Shown piece by piece: positions 5,143 to 6,061 of a DNA stretch of 6,061 nt. The position numbers were made by a program, and so were the translations under genes. Below the pieces are notes generated by a model that was given only the letters and a program-made list of their open reading frames with translations, had not been told where the DNA came from and made no database searches. Origin of the DNA: Armatimonadetes bacterium RBG_19FT_COMBO_69_19 (GTDB lineage: Bacteria > Sysuimicrobiota > Sysuimicrobiia > Sysuimicrobiales > Kaftiobacteriaceae); contig MENB01000116.1 in assembly GCA_001768125.1 (NCBI GenBank), forward strand, positions 1 through 6,061, read 5' to 3'. The first letter of the stretch is position 1, and each line of letters opens with the position of its first letter.

Positions 5143-5841
5143 ATGGCAGAATCTGCGGAGATCCTCGCCGCGAAGCAGCGGCTCGTCACCCTCGAGGGCG
5201 TGAAGCGGGATCCCGAGGTGGACGCGTACATCATCAAGGCGAACGAGTACACGGGCGCGATCGGGTACACCGAGCACGGGGCGCGCCACGCCAACCTGAC
5301 GGCCAGCATCGCCTACAATACCCTGAAGCGCCTGGCCTATCCGGAACGGGACGCGCAGCTGGCCGCGCTCGCGGCGTACCTGCACGACATCGGCAACCTG
5401 GTCAGCCGGATCAACCACGAGCACACGGGCGCGATGCTCGCCAACGGCATCCTCCAGCGCCTGGGGATGGATTCGGTGGAGCGGGCGGTCGTGATGGGCG
5501 CGATCGGCAACCATGAGGAGAAGGGCGGGGAGCCGGTCAGCCCCGTGGGCGCCGCGGTCATCCTGGCCGACAAGTCCGACGTGCACCGCTCCCGCGTGCG
5601 CAACCCCGACCCGACGACCTTCGACATCCACGACCGGGTGAACTACGCGGTCGAGCACTCCTTCCTGCGCGTGGACGAGAAGAGCAAGACGATCGCGCTC
5701 GAGCTCACCATCGACACGAAGCTGTCGCAGGTGATGGAGTACTTCGAGATCTTTCTCAGCCGCATGGTGATGTGCCGCCGGGCCGCGCAGTTCCTGACCT
5801 GCGAGTTCAAATTGCAGATCAACGGCGCGAAGCTGCTGTAA
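5143..5841 (+). CDS. HD-domain protein, predicted metal-dependent phosphohydrolase
   Basis: The protein has 232 residues. The HD-superfamily metal site can be read in order: H45 and H49 in TEHGARHANLTA, the His-Asp pair H81-D82 in AAYLHDIGN, H92 and H94 in INHEHTGAML, H124 in GNHEEKGG, and D143/D146 in ILADKSDVHRSR. This is enough for one or two metal ions and hydrolysis of a phosphoester, so it looks catalytically intact. The C-terminal part (about 160-232) is different: a beta-like region (FLRVDEKSKTIALELTIDTK), a helix (VMEYFEIFLSRMVMCRRAAQ) and a closing strand ending in NGAKLL. There is no signal peptide or membrane segment, so it is cytoplasmic. The substrate cannot be told from sequence; nucleotides or signalling nucleotides are common in the superfamily, and no HD-GYP signature is seen. 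It lies 30 bp after yajC, where secD would often be, and probably shares its transcript. It converges on the FeoB-like gene with a 15-bp gap. Confidence 0.88.
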   Translation: MAESAEILAAKQRLVTLEGVKRDPEVDAYIIKANEYTGAIGYTEHGARHANLTASIAYNTLKRLAYPERDAQLAALAAYLHDIGNLVSRINHEHTGAMLANGILQRLGMDSVERAVVMGAIGNHEEKGGEPVSPVGAAVILADKSDVHRSRVRNPDPTTFDIHDRVNYAVEHSFLRVDEKSKTIALELTIDTKLSQVMEYFEIFLSRMVMCRRAAQFLTCEFKLQINGAKLL

Positions 5842-5856
5842 CAGTCACCCCGCGCG

Positions 5857-6061
5857 TCAGAGCCCGGCGAGCACCCGAGCGGCGATTCCCCCGAGGAGCA
5901 CGGCCAGAAGCAGCGTCCCGCCGGCGATCGCCGCGGCGCGACGGGCGCCCACCGTTCGTGCCAGGACACCGATCGTCGCCGTGCAGGGGATCGCGATCGT
6001 GTTGACGAGCGCGTAGGTGAAGATCTGCGGCGGGGTCATCACCTCGCGCAGCCCTGTGCCG
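5857..6061 (-). CDS. C-terminal end of a FeoB-like ferrous iron transport / Gate-domain membrane protein (5' end outside window)
   Basis: The minus-strand frame is open to the right edge, so the 67 visible residues are the C-terminus of a longer gene; the GTG/ATG near 6037-6042 need not be a start. Two hydrophobic helices are visible. The first carries LREVMTPPQIFTYALVNTI followed by IPCTATIGVLARTVG, and the second is AAAIAGGTLLLAVLLGGIAA. The 'TP-x-Q' entry and the 'hydrophobic-P-C-x-A-T-I-x-x-L' motif within a helix, followed by a second helix and a stop, resemble the last part of FeoB, the GTP-dependent Fe(II) transporter of the inner membrane. A shorter nucleoside-recognition (Gate) family membrane protein is the main alternative. 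The G domain that would prove FeoB lies outside the window, so no symbol is given. The stop faces the HD gene, with only 15 bp between them and no obvious terminator. Confidence 0.6.
   Translation of the reverse strand, partial: GTGLREVMTPPQIFTYALVNTIAIPCTATIGVLARTVGARRAAAIAGGTLLLAVLLGGIAARVLAGL

Noticed and set aside
4678..5658. A 326-codon minus-strand frame opposite yajC and the HD gene.
   Set aside because: Both plus-strand genes have clear family motifs and ribosome sites; the opposite frame is a composition artefact.

Overview
The window is GC-rich bacterial chromosome (roughly two-thirds G+C by eye) with densely packed housekeeping genes. No mobile element, CRISPR array, tRNA or rRNA is visible. 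Both queuosine-tRNA genes (queA, tgt) are bacterial type, and yajC directly follows tgt as in many bacteria. High-GC codon use, one Shine-Dalgarno-less gene with a promoter against its start codon, and an AMP-forming acetyl-CoA synthetase fit a GC-rich, probably free-living bacterium. The sequence alone does not fix the phylum.

Layout, left to right: the 3' end of queA (+, to 581); an unknown 157-residue protein (-, 571-1044) whose 3' end overlaps queA; a 112-bp divergent gap with a 14-bp palindrome; a small exported DUF5666-like protein (+, 1157-1555); acs, acetyl-CoA synthetase (-, 1552-3507), sharing a 4-bp stop overlap with the previous gene; a 77-bp divergent gap with an extended -10 promoter; tgt (+, 3585-4703); a 76-bp gap with two perfect stem-loops; yajC (+, 4780-5112); an HD-domain protein (+, 5143-5841); and, from the right edge, the C-terminus of a FeoB-like membrane protein (-, 5857-6061). 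The window therefore has three convergent pairs with very tight 3' ends and two divergent pairs.

Functionally, Tgt inserts preQ1 at position 34 of GUN-anticodon tRNAs and QueA then converts it to epoxyqueuosine, so these two genes are consecutive steps of one pathway. They are often neighbours, but here a 3-kb block (unknown protein, DUF5666-like protein, acs) separates them. YajC is the small accessory subunit of the SecDF-YajC translocon. The expected secD/secF do not follow; an HD-domain metal-dependent hydrolase candidate takes that place and probably shares the tgt-yajC transcript. Acs feeds acetate into acetyl-CoA and is independent of the queuosine genes.

No clearly new system is present. 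The points most worth checking are the apparently leaderless tgt, the paired hairpins before yajC, the HD protein in the secDF slot with an unusual start region, and the split queA/tgt pair.
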